A stretch of 64,000 bases of DNA, taken from Paenibacillus cellulositrophicus. Its GTDB lineage: Bacteria; Bacillota; Bacilli; Paenibacillales; Paenibacillaceae. Of the stretch, positions 41,902-49,758 are shown in pieces. Position numbers and translations under genes: made by a program. How positions within the stretch are numbered: the first letter of the stretch is position 1; the number at the start of each line of letters is the position of its first letter. Location: NCBI RefSeq assembly GCF_009363095.1, contig NZ_CP045295.1, positions 5,981,001 to 6,045,000 on the forward strand, read 5' to 3'. Under the pieces are notes generated by a model that saw only the letters and a list, made by a program, of their open reading frames with translations, made no database searches and had not been told where the DNA came from.

Positions 41902-41953
41902 ATCCAAAATTAATCCAAATTAAATCCGGATTTTTATCCAAAAATAATCCAAA
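41902..41953 (+). repeat. Helically phased ATCCAAA array upstream of the ABC importer
   Basis: ATCCAAA begins at 41902, 41913, 41936 and 41947, and the variant ATCCGGA at 41924, giving steps of 11, 11, 12 and 11 bases. The middle copy lies in the perfect palindrome AAATCCGGATTT (41922-41933). Further single copies occur at 41663 and 41760. The rest of this 568-base gap shows no gene. Confidence 0.7.
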
Positions 41954-42103
41954 CCACTCCATTCCTGTAAGCGACACATCTCCAAACTCCGTTCCAATTG
42001 CTGTTATGTCATTTTATATTACATATAAACGGGTCGTTTGTTTGCGATCCCCAGTCATGACAGGGTTTGCGCTTATCCTATCCTTCATTCGAGGTGATGT
42101 CGT

Positions 42104-43063
42104 ATGGCTGACATTCAAGTACAACCCGCCGTGCAGGCGGCAGCCGGCAAAAAACGCAAGGCGTTGAAGTGGAACCGGATCTACCGGAACTGGCAGCTCT
42201 ATTTGCTGATTTCCCCGGTGATCGCTTATTACATCCTGTTCCAATACGTTCCGATGTACGGCATCCAAATCGCCTTCAAGGACTTTATTGCGACCAAAGG
42301 CATTTGGGGCAGCCCATGGGTCGGTTTTGACCACTTTGAGCGTTTCTTTCACAGCTACTTTTTCTGGCGGCTGATGAAAAATACGCTGGGCATCGGCCTG
42401 TACAGCCTGGCCGTCGGTTTTCCGATCCCGATCATCCTCGCTCTCCTGATGAACGAGGTAAGGGCCGAGAAATTCAAAAAATTCGTACAGACCGTTACCT
42501 ACGCGCCGCATTTCCTGTCTACCGTCGTCGTCGTCGGCATGATGATGATTTTTCTGTCGCCGCGTTACGGGATGGTCAACCATGCCATTCAGCTGTTCGG
42601 GGGCCAGCCGATCAATTTCATGACCGAGCCCGCCTGGTTCAAATCGCTGTATGTGCTCTCCGACGTATGGCAGACGATGGGCTGGAGCTCGATCATTTAT
42701 TTGGCCGCCCTGGCCGGGATTGACAACCAGCTGCATGAAGCGGCCCGCGTCGATGGCGCCACCCGGCTCCAGCGGATCTGGCACATCAACATCCCCGGCA
42801 TTATGCCGACGATCGTCATCCTGCTCATTTTGAACATCGGCAGCATCATGGGCGTCGGGTTTGAGAAGGTGCTGCTGATGCAGAACAATCTGAATCTGGA
42901 GTCCTCCGACATCATCGCCACCTATGTGTACCGCAGCGGGATCCAGAACGCCGAATACAGCTTTTCCGCCGCGATCGGTTTGTTCAATTCCGTCATCAAC
43001 TTCGTGCTGCTGGTCGTCGTGAATCAGATTTCCCGGCGCATCAGCGAGACAAGTCTATGGTAG
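42104..43063 (+). CDS. Sugar ABC transporter permease, LplB type
   Basis: 319 residues with six transmembrane helices and the EAA loop (HEAARVDGATRLQRIWHINIPGIMPTIVI) that contacts the ATPase. The start KWNRIYRNWQLYLLISPVIAYYILFQYVPMYGIQIAFKDF is characteristic of the LplB/YtcP-type CUT1 importers of Paenibacillus and Bacillus for oligosaccharides. No ATPase gene is nearby; such systems share a common MsmX-type ATPase. First of four genes with a second permease, a binding protein and an oxidoreductase. Confidence 0.92.
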   Translation: MADIQVQPAVQAAAGKKRKALKWNRIYRNWQLYLLISPVIAYYILFQYVPMYGIQIAFKDFIATKGIWGSPWVGFDHFERFFHSYFFWRLMKNTLGIGLYSLAVGFPIPIILALLMNEVRAEKFKKFVQTVTYAPHFLSTVVVVGMMMIFLSPRYGMVNHAIQLFGGQPINFMTEPAWFKSLYVLSDVWQTMGWSSIIYLAALAGIDNQLHEAARVDGATRLQRIWHINIPGIMPTIVILLILNIGSIMGVGFEKVLLMQNNLNLESSDIIATYVYRSGIQNAEYSFSAAIGLFNSVINFVLLVVVNQISRRISETSLW

Positions 43064-43077
43064 GGGAGGCATGAGGC

Positions 43078-43962
43078 ATGCTTATCGAATCCAAGGGAGA
43101 CCGCATTTTTAACGTCATCAACTACGTCGTTCTGATCCTGGTTACGCTGGTGGTGCTGTATCCGCTCGTGTTTGTGCTCAGCGCTTCGTTCAGCGACCCG
43201 CAGACGGTGCTGCGCGGCGAAATGCTGCTGTGGCCCAAGGGCATTAATCTGAACTCATACGAGAAAATTTTTCAGAACAAAGACATCATCAGCGGTTTTA
43301 CCAACACGCTTATTTACACGACGCTGGGGACAGCGATCAATCTCGTCATGACGATTTTGGCGGCCTATCCATTGTCCCGCCGAGACTTTGTGGGAAGAAA
43401 CGGCATTATGGCGCTGCTGGTGTTCACGATGTTTTTCAGCGGCGGCCTGATCCCTACATACCTGCTGATCAAAAACCTCGGCATGCTGAACACCCTCTGG
43501 GTCATGATCATTCCGAACGCTGTCTCCATTTGGAATATCATCATTATGCGGACCTTCTTCCAGCAGTCCATCCCGCATGAGCTGCAGGAGGCGGCGACGA
43601 TCGACGGCTGTTCCAACATTCAGATTCTGACGCGCATTATACTGCCGCTCTCGATGCCGATCATCGCGGTCACGATCTTGTTTTATGCGGTCGGCCATTG
43701 GAACGCGTTTTTTAGCGCGCTGCTCTACCTGACGGACAAGGACAAGTTCCCGCTGCAGCTGGTGCTCCGCGAAATTTTGATCCAGGGGCAGACGAACGAC
43801 ATGGTCAAAATGTCGACCGAATCGGCGATCAAGCAGCAGCGCGAGGTGGAAGGCATCAAATACGCTGTGCTGGTGGTGGCCAACATTCCGGTGCTTGTGC
43901 TGTACCCGTTCCTGCAGCGTTATTTTGTCAAAGGCGTCATGATCGGAGCCATCAAAGGATAA
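43078..43962 (+). CDS. Carbohydrate ABC transporter permease, LplC/YtcP type
   Basis: 294 residues, six transmembrane helices, with the EAA loop LQEAATIDGCSNIQILTRIILPLSMPIIAV. NVINYVVLILVTLVVLYPLVFVLSASFSDPQ at the start and QRYFVKGVMIGAIKG at the end are standard for the second permease of CUT1 oligosaccharide importers. It forms a heterodimeric channel with the product of the gene 14 bases upstream. Confidence 0.92.
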   Translation: MLIESKGDRIFNVINYVVLILVTLVVLYPLVFVLSASFSDPQTVLRGEMLLWPKGINLNSYEKIFQNKDIISGFTNTLIYTTLGTAINLVMTILAAYPLSRRDFVGRNGIMALLVFTMFFSGGLIPTYLLIKNLGMLNTLWVMIIPNAVSIWNIIIMRTFFQQSIPHELQEAATIDGCSNIQILTRIILPLSMPIIAVTILFYAVGHWNAFFSALLYLTDKDKFPLQLVLREILIQGQTNDMVKMSTESAIKQQREVEGIKYAVLVVANIPVLVLYPFLQRYFVKGVMIGAIKG

Positions 43963-44023
43963 TTCCTTGCATGGATAAATGATGGAATCGTGGTTGGAAT
44001 CAGATCAAAGGGAGGAATCTTGG

Positions 44024-45652
44024 ATGAAGCTGAAGCAATGGGGGAGTCTGCTGCTGACCTGCGTACTGACGGTATCGCTGGCGGCGGGCTGCAGCTCGGG
44101 GGACAAGGAAGGCGGCGCAGCCGCGGAATCGAAAGACGGGGGATCGGCCGGGGGACAGGTTAATGAGACCGGGATGCCGATCGTAACCGACAAGCTGACG
44201 GTGAACGCTTTTGCCGGCAAGTTTTTCGCCAATGCCGACTGGAACAACATCAAGCTGTGGCAGGAATACGAGAAAATGACCAACATTCACGTCCAGTGGG
44301 ACACGGTCCAGAAGGATAATCTGGCGGAGAAGCGCAATCTGCTGCTGGCCGGCGGCGATTATCCGGAAATGTTCTACGCTTCCGCGTTTCCCCGGGCCGA
44401 CTTGCTCAAATACGGCAAACAGGGCGCATTTCTTCCGCTGAACGACCTGATCGACAAATATGCGCCCAACTTTAAAGCGCTGATGGAGAAGTACCCGATC
44501 ATCGAAAAAGGCATCACGATGCCGGACGGCAACATTTACGGCCTGCCGACGCTGTACGATCCGGAATTCAAGTCCGTGCTGTACGGAACGCCATGGGTGA
44601 AAAGCGAGTGGCTCACCAAGCTGGGCTTGAAGGAGCCGCAGACGCTGGATGAATTTTATAACATGCTGAAGGCGTTTAAGGAGAATGATCCGAACGGTAA
44701 CGGACAGAAGGACGAAATCGCATGGGGCGCGGTCGGAGCGGCTGGCCTGGTCAATTACCTGCGCGGCTCGTTCGGCCTGAACAACCACGGAACGTCGAAT
44801 ATTTATGTCGATACGGATCCAGACAGCGGTAAAGTCCGCTTTATCCCGACCGATCCGCGTTACAAAGAGCTGCTTCAGTACGTCAACAAGCTCTACAAGG
44901 ACGGCCTGCTGGAACAGGACATCATGTCGGTCAAGAGCACCGAAGTCGATGCAAAAGGGATGGAAGGGTTGATCGGGGTAGTGGATAACGTCGACCCGGT
45001 GGCGATTTACAACCAGAAGGGCTATGTCGGGCTGCCGGTGCTCAAGGGGCCGCATGGCGACCAAATGTTTAGCGCGACCGGATCGCCGCTCGGCAACATC
45101 GGGATGTTTGTACTGACCGATAAAGCGAAAAATCCGGAGGCGTTGATGCGCTGGATGGACTATTTTTACGGCGACGAAGGCATCAAGATGTTCTTCATGG
45201 GCTGGAAAGATGAGACCTATAAAGAAAACGCGGACGGCAGCGTGGATTACGTGGACGACATCAAAAACAACCCGAACGGCCTGAATCTGGACCAGGCGGT
45301 AGGGCAGTACCTGATTTGGCCAGGCGGTTATTATCCCGGCTTTGTCACCCAGAAATATTTCAAAGGAGCCGAAGGGCTGCCGACGTCCGTGGACAATGCC
45401 AAAAAAGCGGAGCCGCATGTCGTTCCGCAGGATCAAATCTGGCCGCCGTTCAACTTCACCGCCGAGGAGCAGGCCGACCTGACGGGCATCCAGACGGATA
45501 TTACAACCTATGTCGACGAAATGCGCGACAAATTCATATCCGGCAACGCCTCCTTTGACGAGTGGGATGCGTACGTGTCCACGCTGCAAAAAATGGGCCT
45601 GGACCGCTACATCGCCATCTATCAGTCGGCGGCGGACCGTTATTCCAAATAA
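44024..45652 (+). CDS. Extracellular sugar-binding lipoprotein of the ABC importer
   Basis: 542 residues. Signal sequence with lipobox LAAGC (residues 17-21: MKLKQWGSLLLTCVLTVSLAAGC), followed by a Gly/Ser/Asp linker and a large type II binding-protein fold (DKLTVNAFAGKFF..NNIKLWQEYEKMTNIHVQW..GGDYPEMFYASAF..LPLNDLIDKYAPNF). It captures the oligosaccharide outside the membrane. The size (~540) is that of the LipO/LplA group. Start 44024 follows AGGGAGGAA; an upstream ATG at 43979 would bury the signal sequence. Ligand unknown. A stem-loop follows the gene. Confidence 0.92.
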   Translation: MKLKQWGSLLLTCVLTVSLAAGCSSGDKEGGAAAESKDGGSAGGQVNETGMPIVTDKLTVNAFAGKFFANADWNNIKLWQEYEKMTNIHVQWDTVQKDNLAEKRNLLLAGGDYPEMFYASAFPRADLLKYGKQGAFLPLNDLIDKYAPNFKALMEKYPIIEKGITMPDGNIYGLPTLYDPEFKSVLYGTPWVKSEWLTKLGLKEPQTLDEFYNMLKAFKENDPNGNGQKDEIAWGAVGAAGLVNYLRGSFGLNNHGTSNIYVDTDPDSGKVRFIPTDPRYKELLQYVNKLYKDGLLEQDIMSVKSTEVDAKGMEGLIGVVDNVDPVAIYNQKGYVGLPVLKGPHGDQMFSATGSPLGNIGMFVLTDKAKNPEALMRWMDYFYGDEGIKMFFMGWKDETYKENADGSVDYVDDIKNNPNGLNLDQAVGQYLIWPGGYYPGFVTQKYFKGAEGLPTSVDNAKKAEPHVVPQDQIWPPFNFTAEEQADLTGIQTDITTYVDEMRDKFISGNASFDEWDAYVSTLQKMGLDRYIAIYQSAADRYSK

Positions 45653-45660
45653 TTGCAATG

Positions 45661-45694
45661 TATAGGTTGAACCCAGTTCAATTGTTCAACTTAT
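45661..45694 (+). other. Intercistronic stem-loop after the binding-protein gene
   Basis: GTTGAAC (45666-45672) and GTTCAAC (45684-45690), extended by TATA/TATA on the outside. There is no T-run, so it is more likely a 3'-end stabiliser that favours binding-protein mRNA than a terminator. Confidence 0.5.
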
Positions 45695-45722
45695 ATAGAG
45701 ACTTCAAAGGAGCGAACAAGAT

Positions 45723-47003
45723 ATGACGCAACTGAAAGCGATTCTGATCGGCGCTGGCGCCCGCGGAGCCGGAGGTTATGCCCCATACGCGCTGGACTAT
45801 CCGCATGAGCTGGAATTCGTGGCCGTGGCGGAGGCGGATCCGGTCCGGCGGCTCCGTTTTGCCGAGAAGCACGGCATTGAGCCGGAGCGGTGCTACGAAT
45901 CCTGGGAGCTACTGCTCGCCGCAGAGCGGATGGCGGACATTGCCGTCATCTGCACGCAGGACCGGATGCATTACGTTCCCACCATGCAGGCATTGAGGCA
46001 AAAGTATCACGTCCTGCTGGAAAAGCCGATGTCTCCGGATCCCGGCGAATGTCTGGACATGGAGCAGGCGGCCAGGGACCATGACCGGCTGCTGACGATC
46101 TGCCATGTACTGCGGTACACGCCGTTCTGGAGCACGATCAAGCGGGTGATCGACAGCGGGGCGATCGGCGAAATCGCTTCGATCCAGCTGAACGAGAACG
46201 TGGGCTACTGGCATATCGCCCACAGCTTCGTCCGCGGCAACTGGAATCACTCGGACAAGGCCAGCCCGATGATTCTGGCCAAATCCTGCCACGACATGGA
46301 TGTGCTGTCATGGCTTATGGATAAGCAATGCATGCGGGTGAGCTCGTACGGCTCGCTGATGCACTTCCATGAAGGCCGCGCGCCGGAAGGATCGGCGGAC
46401 CGCTGCCTGGACTGCGCCGTCGAGCCGGACTGCCCGTATTCGGCGCCGAGGTTCTACCTCAGCGACCAATACAAAGGCTGGGCCGGACATTTCACGCCGG
46501 AGCTGACGAAGGCGAGCATCATCCAGGGCCTGCGCGAGACGGACTACGGCCGCTGCGTCTACCGCAGCGACAACAACGTCGTTGACCACCAGGTGGTCAA
46601 CATGGAATTTGAAGGCGGAGCGACGGCGATGTTCAGCATGTGCGGCTTTACCTATGAGCAGGAGCGCCGGATTCAGATCATGGGCACGCGCGGCGAGCTC
46701 CGCGGCGAGGAAGGGAAGGTCACCGTCTTCGATTTTCTGACCCATCAGCAGACGGAAATTGCCATCCCGTCCCAGGCGAGCGGCCACGGCGGCGGGGACA
46801 GCGGCATCGTCCGCAGCTTCCTCAAGGAAGTCCGCGGCTACAACGGCCAGGAAAGCCTGACGTCGGCAAGCGCATCGGTGCGCAGCCATCTGATGGCGTT
46901 TGCGGCAGAGGAATCGCGGCTTCATCAAGGAAAATCGATCGATTTGAATGAATTTGCAAAAGCATGGACGACCAGGAAGCAAACGGCCGAGCAGCCGAAA
47001 TAA
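45723..47003 (+). CDS. Gfo/Idh/MocA family oxidoreductase
   Basis: 426 residues: Rossmann N-terminus (LKAILIGAGARGAGGYAPYALDYPHELEFVAVAEADPVRRLRFAEKHGI), the EKP motif (HVLLEKPMSPDPGE), and a C-terminal alpha/beta sheet domain with KSCHDMDVLSWLMDK, which supplies the catalytic His-Asp region. A small cluster CLDCAVEPDCPY (four Cys within ~35 residues with the preceding stretch) is seen in one subgroup. NAD(P)-dependent dehydrogenases of this family act on sugars, inositols or glycosides. AAAGGAG precedes the ATG. Fourth gene of the importer operon, so it likely processes the imported sugar. Confidence 0.88.
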   Translation: MTQLKAILIGAGARGAGGYAPYALDYPHELEFVAVAEADPVRRLRFAEKHGIEPERCYESWELLLAAERMADIAVICTQDRMHYVPTMQALRQKYHVLLEKPMSPDPGECLDMEQAARDHDRLLTICHVLRYTPFWSTIKRVIDSGAIGEIASIQLNENVGYWHIAHSFVRGNWNHSDKASPMILAKSCHDMDVLSWLMDKQCMRVSSYGSLMHFHEGRAPEGSADRCLDCAVEPDCPYSAPRFYLSDQYKGWAGHFTPELTKASIIQGLRETDYGRCVYRSDNNVVDHQVVNMEFEGGATAMFSMCGFTYEQERRIQIMGTRGELRGEEGKVTVFDFLTHQQTEIAIPSQASGHGGGDSGIVRSFLKEVRGYNGQESLTSASASVRSHLMAFAAEESRLHQGKSIDLNEFAKAWTTRKQTAEQPK

Positions 47004-47071
47004 GGCGATGAAGCAAACTGGCGGAAACAAGGCATCGCTGTCCTGGTTTCCATTGGACGGCAAGCCCAGAA

Positions 47072-47112
47072 AACAACTAAACTCCGATTGCCTCGGGTTT
47101 AGTTGTTTTTCA
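47072..47112 (+). terminator. Terminator of the ABC importer operon
   Basis: AACAACTAAACTC and GGGTTTAGTTGTT around CGATTGCCT, followed by TTTC. Confidence 0.88.
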
Positions 47113-47302
47113 TTTCCGCTGCTCATCAGCCCGGCAGGTGCTGTGCCCCGTAAAAAACCAAAATATTTTTGTCCTCAGTGGATGTACAAATTGAATAAAA
47201 GGTGATACATTAAAAATTAAATAAATCCTTTAATGACAAGGGATATAACGGATTTTAAATGTCTACCGTGAGAGGACATATGTATATTGAGGAGGGATTG
47301 AT

Positions 47303-48496
47303 ATGGCAAGTCAAGCATTGGACTTGTTTCTAAGCACGAACATTGAGGATCTGAAAGCCAAGGGATTGTATAACGTGATTGATACGGTGCAGGGACCAAA
47401 CGGCCCGGTGATCCAAATTGACGGAAAGTCCTTGATTAACCTTTCCTCCAACAACTATCTGGGTCTCGCCACCGATTCCCGGCTGGTCGACGCGGCGGTG
47501 CAGGCAGCCAAGACGCACGGTGCGGGTGCCGGCGCCGTCAGAACGATCAACGGAACGCTGGATTTGCATAACCAGCTGGAGGAGAAGCTGGCCGGTTTCA
47601 AGCACACGGAAGCTGTCATTGTGTACCAATCGGGCTTTAACTGCAATATGGCCGCCATTTCTGCGGTGATGGACGCAAACGACGCCATTTTGTCTGATGA
47701 GCTGAATCACGCTTCCATTATCGACGGCTGCCGCCTGTCGAAGGCGAAAGTGATCCGCTACAAGCATTCTGACATGGAAGATCTGAGAAGCCAGGCGAAA
47801 GCAGCCAAGGAATCCGGCTTGTACAACAAAATTATGGTGATCACCGACGGCGTGTTCTCGATGGACGGCGATATCGCCAAGCTGCCGGAAATCGTAAAGA
47901 TTGCCGAGGAATTCGACCTCATTACGTATGTTGACGATGCTCACGGCTCCGGCGTTTTGGGCGAAGGAGCGGGAACCGTCAAGCATTTCGGCCTGTCCGA
48001 CCGGATCGATTTTCAAATCGGTACGTTGTCGAAGGCGATTGGCGTTGTAGGGGGCTATGTCGCCGGTTCGAAGCAGCTGATCGAGTGGCTGAAGCTGAGA
48101 AGCCGTCCGTTCCTGTTCTCGACCTCCCAGCCTCCGGCAGTCATTGCGGCCTGCATCGCGGCGGTGGACATTCTGATGAACGACAAGGAGCTCATCGACA
48201 AGCTGTGGGAGAACGGGCGTTTCCTGAAAGACGGTCTGCGCGCGCTCGGTTATGACATCGGGCACAGCGAAACGCCGATCACCCCTTGCATCATCGGGGA
48301 CGAAGTGAAGACGCAGCAGTTCAGCAAGCGGCTGATTGAGGAAGGCGTCTATGCCAAATCGATCGTATTCCCTACGGTGCCGAAGGGAACGGGCCGGATT
48401 CGCAACATGCCGACAGCAGCTCATACGAAGGAAATGCTGGAGCAGGTCATCGGTGTATACGAAAAGGTCGGCAAAGAAATGAACCTGATCGGGTAA
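47303..48496 (+). CDS. kbl: Glycine C-acetyltransferase (2-amino-3-ketobutyrate CoA ligase)
   Basis: 397 residues of the alpha-oxoamine synthase family (PLP, fold I). Seen: LINLSSNNYLGLATD, GAGAGAVRTINGTLDLHNQLEEKLAGFKHTEAVIVYQSGFNCN, DELNHASIIDGCRLS, VDDAHGSGVLGEGAG and the PLP lysine in IGTLSKAIGVVGGYVAGS. It converts 2-amino-3-ketobutyrate and CoA to glycine and acetyl-CoA. The next gene supplies that ketobutyrate from threonine. AGGAGG stands before the ATG. The 190 bases between the preceding terminator and this start show no clear promoter or riboswitch. Confidence 0.93.
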   Translation: MASQALDLFLSTNIEDLKAKGLYNVIDTVQGPNGPVIQIDGKSLINLSSNNYLGLATDSRLVDAAVQAAKTHGAGAGAVRTINGTLDLHNQLEEKLAGFKHTEAVIVYQSGFNCNMAAISAVMDANDAILSDELNHASIIDGCRLSKAKVIRYKHSDMEDLRSQAKAAKESGLYNKIMVITDGVFSMDGDIAKLPEIVKIAEEFDLITYVDDAHGSGVLGEGAGTVKHFGLSDRIDFQIGTLSKAIGVVGGYVAGSKQLIEWLKLRSRPFLFSTSQPPAVIAACIAAVDILMNDKELIDKLWENGRFLKDGLRALGYDIGHSETPITPCIIGDEVKTQQFSKRLIEEGVYAKSIVFPTVPKGTGRIRNMPTAAHTKEMLEQVIGVYEKVGKEMNLIG

Positions 48497-48530
48497 ATTT
48501 TTTAGTGAATTTTCCAAGGAGGAATGACGC

Positions 48531-49490
48531 GTGAAAAGGATTCTGGTGACAGGGGCGCTTGGGCAAATCGGCTCCGAGCTGGTTGCCAAGCTGCGTGAAA
48601 TATACGGCAACGACGCGGTCGTTGCGACAGATCTGCGTTCATCCGCCCACGAAATTACCCGGACGGGTCCTTTCGAGCTGCTGGACGTAACCAATGACAA
48701 GGCGATGCACGAAATTGCCAAGCGATATCAGGTCGATACGATTATTCATTTGGCGGCGCTGCTGTCGGCAACAGCCGAAGAGAAGCCGCTCCTGGCCTGG
48801 AATCTGAACATGGGTGGGCTGATGAATGCGCTGGAGGTGGCCAGAGAGCTGAAATGCCAGTTCTTTACGCCAAGCTCCATCGGGGCGTTCGGGCCGTCGA
48901 CGCCGAAGGACAACACGCCGCAGGACACGATTCAGCGCCCCAACACGATGTACGGCGTGAATAAGGTGTCCGGTGAGCTGCTGTGCGATTACTATTTCCA
49001 TAAATATGGGCTGGATACGCGAGGCCTCCGTTTTCCCGGGCTGATTTCCTATGTGACGCCACCCGGCGGAGGGACGACGGATTACGCGGTGGAGATTTAT
49101 TATGCGGCCGTCACTCAAGGCAAGTACACGTCTTATATCGCCAAGGGCACCAACATGGATATGATGTACATGCCGGACGCCCTGACCGCCATCATTGATC
49201 TGATGGAAGCCGACTCGTCGCGGCTGACGCACCGCAATTCCTTTAACGTGACGGCCATGAGCGTAGATCCCGAAGCGATCGCCGCGGCGATCCGCAAAGA
49301 GATCCCCGGATTCACGCTGGACTACAATGTCGATCCGAAGCGGCAGGCGATTGCGGACAGCTGGCCGCACTCCATCGACGCTTCGGCGGCGAAGGCCGAA
49401 TGGGGATTCCGGGCGCGTTACGACCTGGACGCGATGACGAAGGATATGCTGGGCCATCTTGGCGGGAGACAACTGCTCCGTAAAGCATGA
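48531..49490 (+). CDS. tdh: L-threonine 3-dehydrogenase (SDR/epimerase type)
   Basis: 319 residues of the extended SDR family: KRILVTGALGQIGSELVAKL (NAD motif), IIHLAALLSATAEEKPLLAWNLNMGGLMNALEVARELK, catalytic YGVNKVSGELL (Y-x-x-x-K) and RGLRFPGLISYVTPPGGGTTDYAVEIYY. This epimerase-like threonine dehydrogenase oxidises threonine to 2-amino-3-ketobutyrate, the substrate of Kbl. GTG start with AAGGAGG 9 bases upstream, 34 bases after kbl. Together they degrade threonine to glycine and acetyl-CoA. Confidence 0.9.
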   Translation: MKRILVTGALGQIGSELVAKLREIYGNDAVVATDLRSSAHEITRTGPFELLDVTNDKAMHEIAKRYQVDTIIHLAALLSATAEEKPLLAWNLNMGGLMNALEVARELKCQFFTPSSIGAFGPSTPKDNTPQDTIQRPNTMYGVNKVSGELLCDYYFHKYGLDTRGLRFPGLISYVTPPGGGTTDYAVEIYYAAVTQGKYTSYIAKGTNMDMMYMPDALTAIIDLMEADSSRLTHRNSFNVTAMSVDPEAIAAAIRKEIPGFTLDYNVDPKRQAIADSWPHSIDASAAKAEWGFRARYDLDAMTKDMLGHLGGRQLLRKA

Positions 49491-49550
49491 TTCAAGGGAT
49501 ACGAACATTTAATGAAGCTGGAAAGCTGTAACGGGAAAAAGCTGTACGCT

Positions 49551-49612
49551 CAAGGAAGGGATGCAATGGGATGCATGGACCTTGGGGGTGCGGCTTTTTT
49601 GGTTTTTTTGGC
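49551..49612 (+). terminator. Possible terminator after tdh
   Basis: CAAGG..CCTTG with inner ATGCA/TGCAT, then GGTGCGGC and two T-runs. The stem is not directly adjacent to the T-run, so the call is weak. Confidence 0.4.
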
Positions 49613-49758
49613 GGAAAAAAATAGGGATGATCTCCCTACCGCAGGCCGTTTTTTCGATATAATGGGAAAGAAAGCGTACAGGCGCAGCCAACACGAAGCA
49701 TCATTGCAGCAGCAAGTATACAAGCGCCTAATCACAACTAATCCAAGGAGGCGAAGGT

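Noticed and set aside
41902..41953. CRISPR array
   Set aside because: The repeat unit is only 7 bases with 4-5-base spacers and there are no cas genes.
41960..41985. CcpA cre site near TGTAAGCGACACA before the ABC importer
   Set aside because: Only the left half fits the cre consensus; the right half is shifted by two bases and mismatched.
44000..45658. 552-residue open frame opposite the binding-protein gene
   Set aside because: Antisense to a lipoprotein with signal peptide and conserved fold; no ribosome site or recognisable domain.
47330..48721. 463-residue antisense frame over kbl and tdh
   Set aside because: Spans two well-conserved genes and their gap; no motifs.
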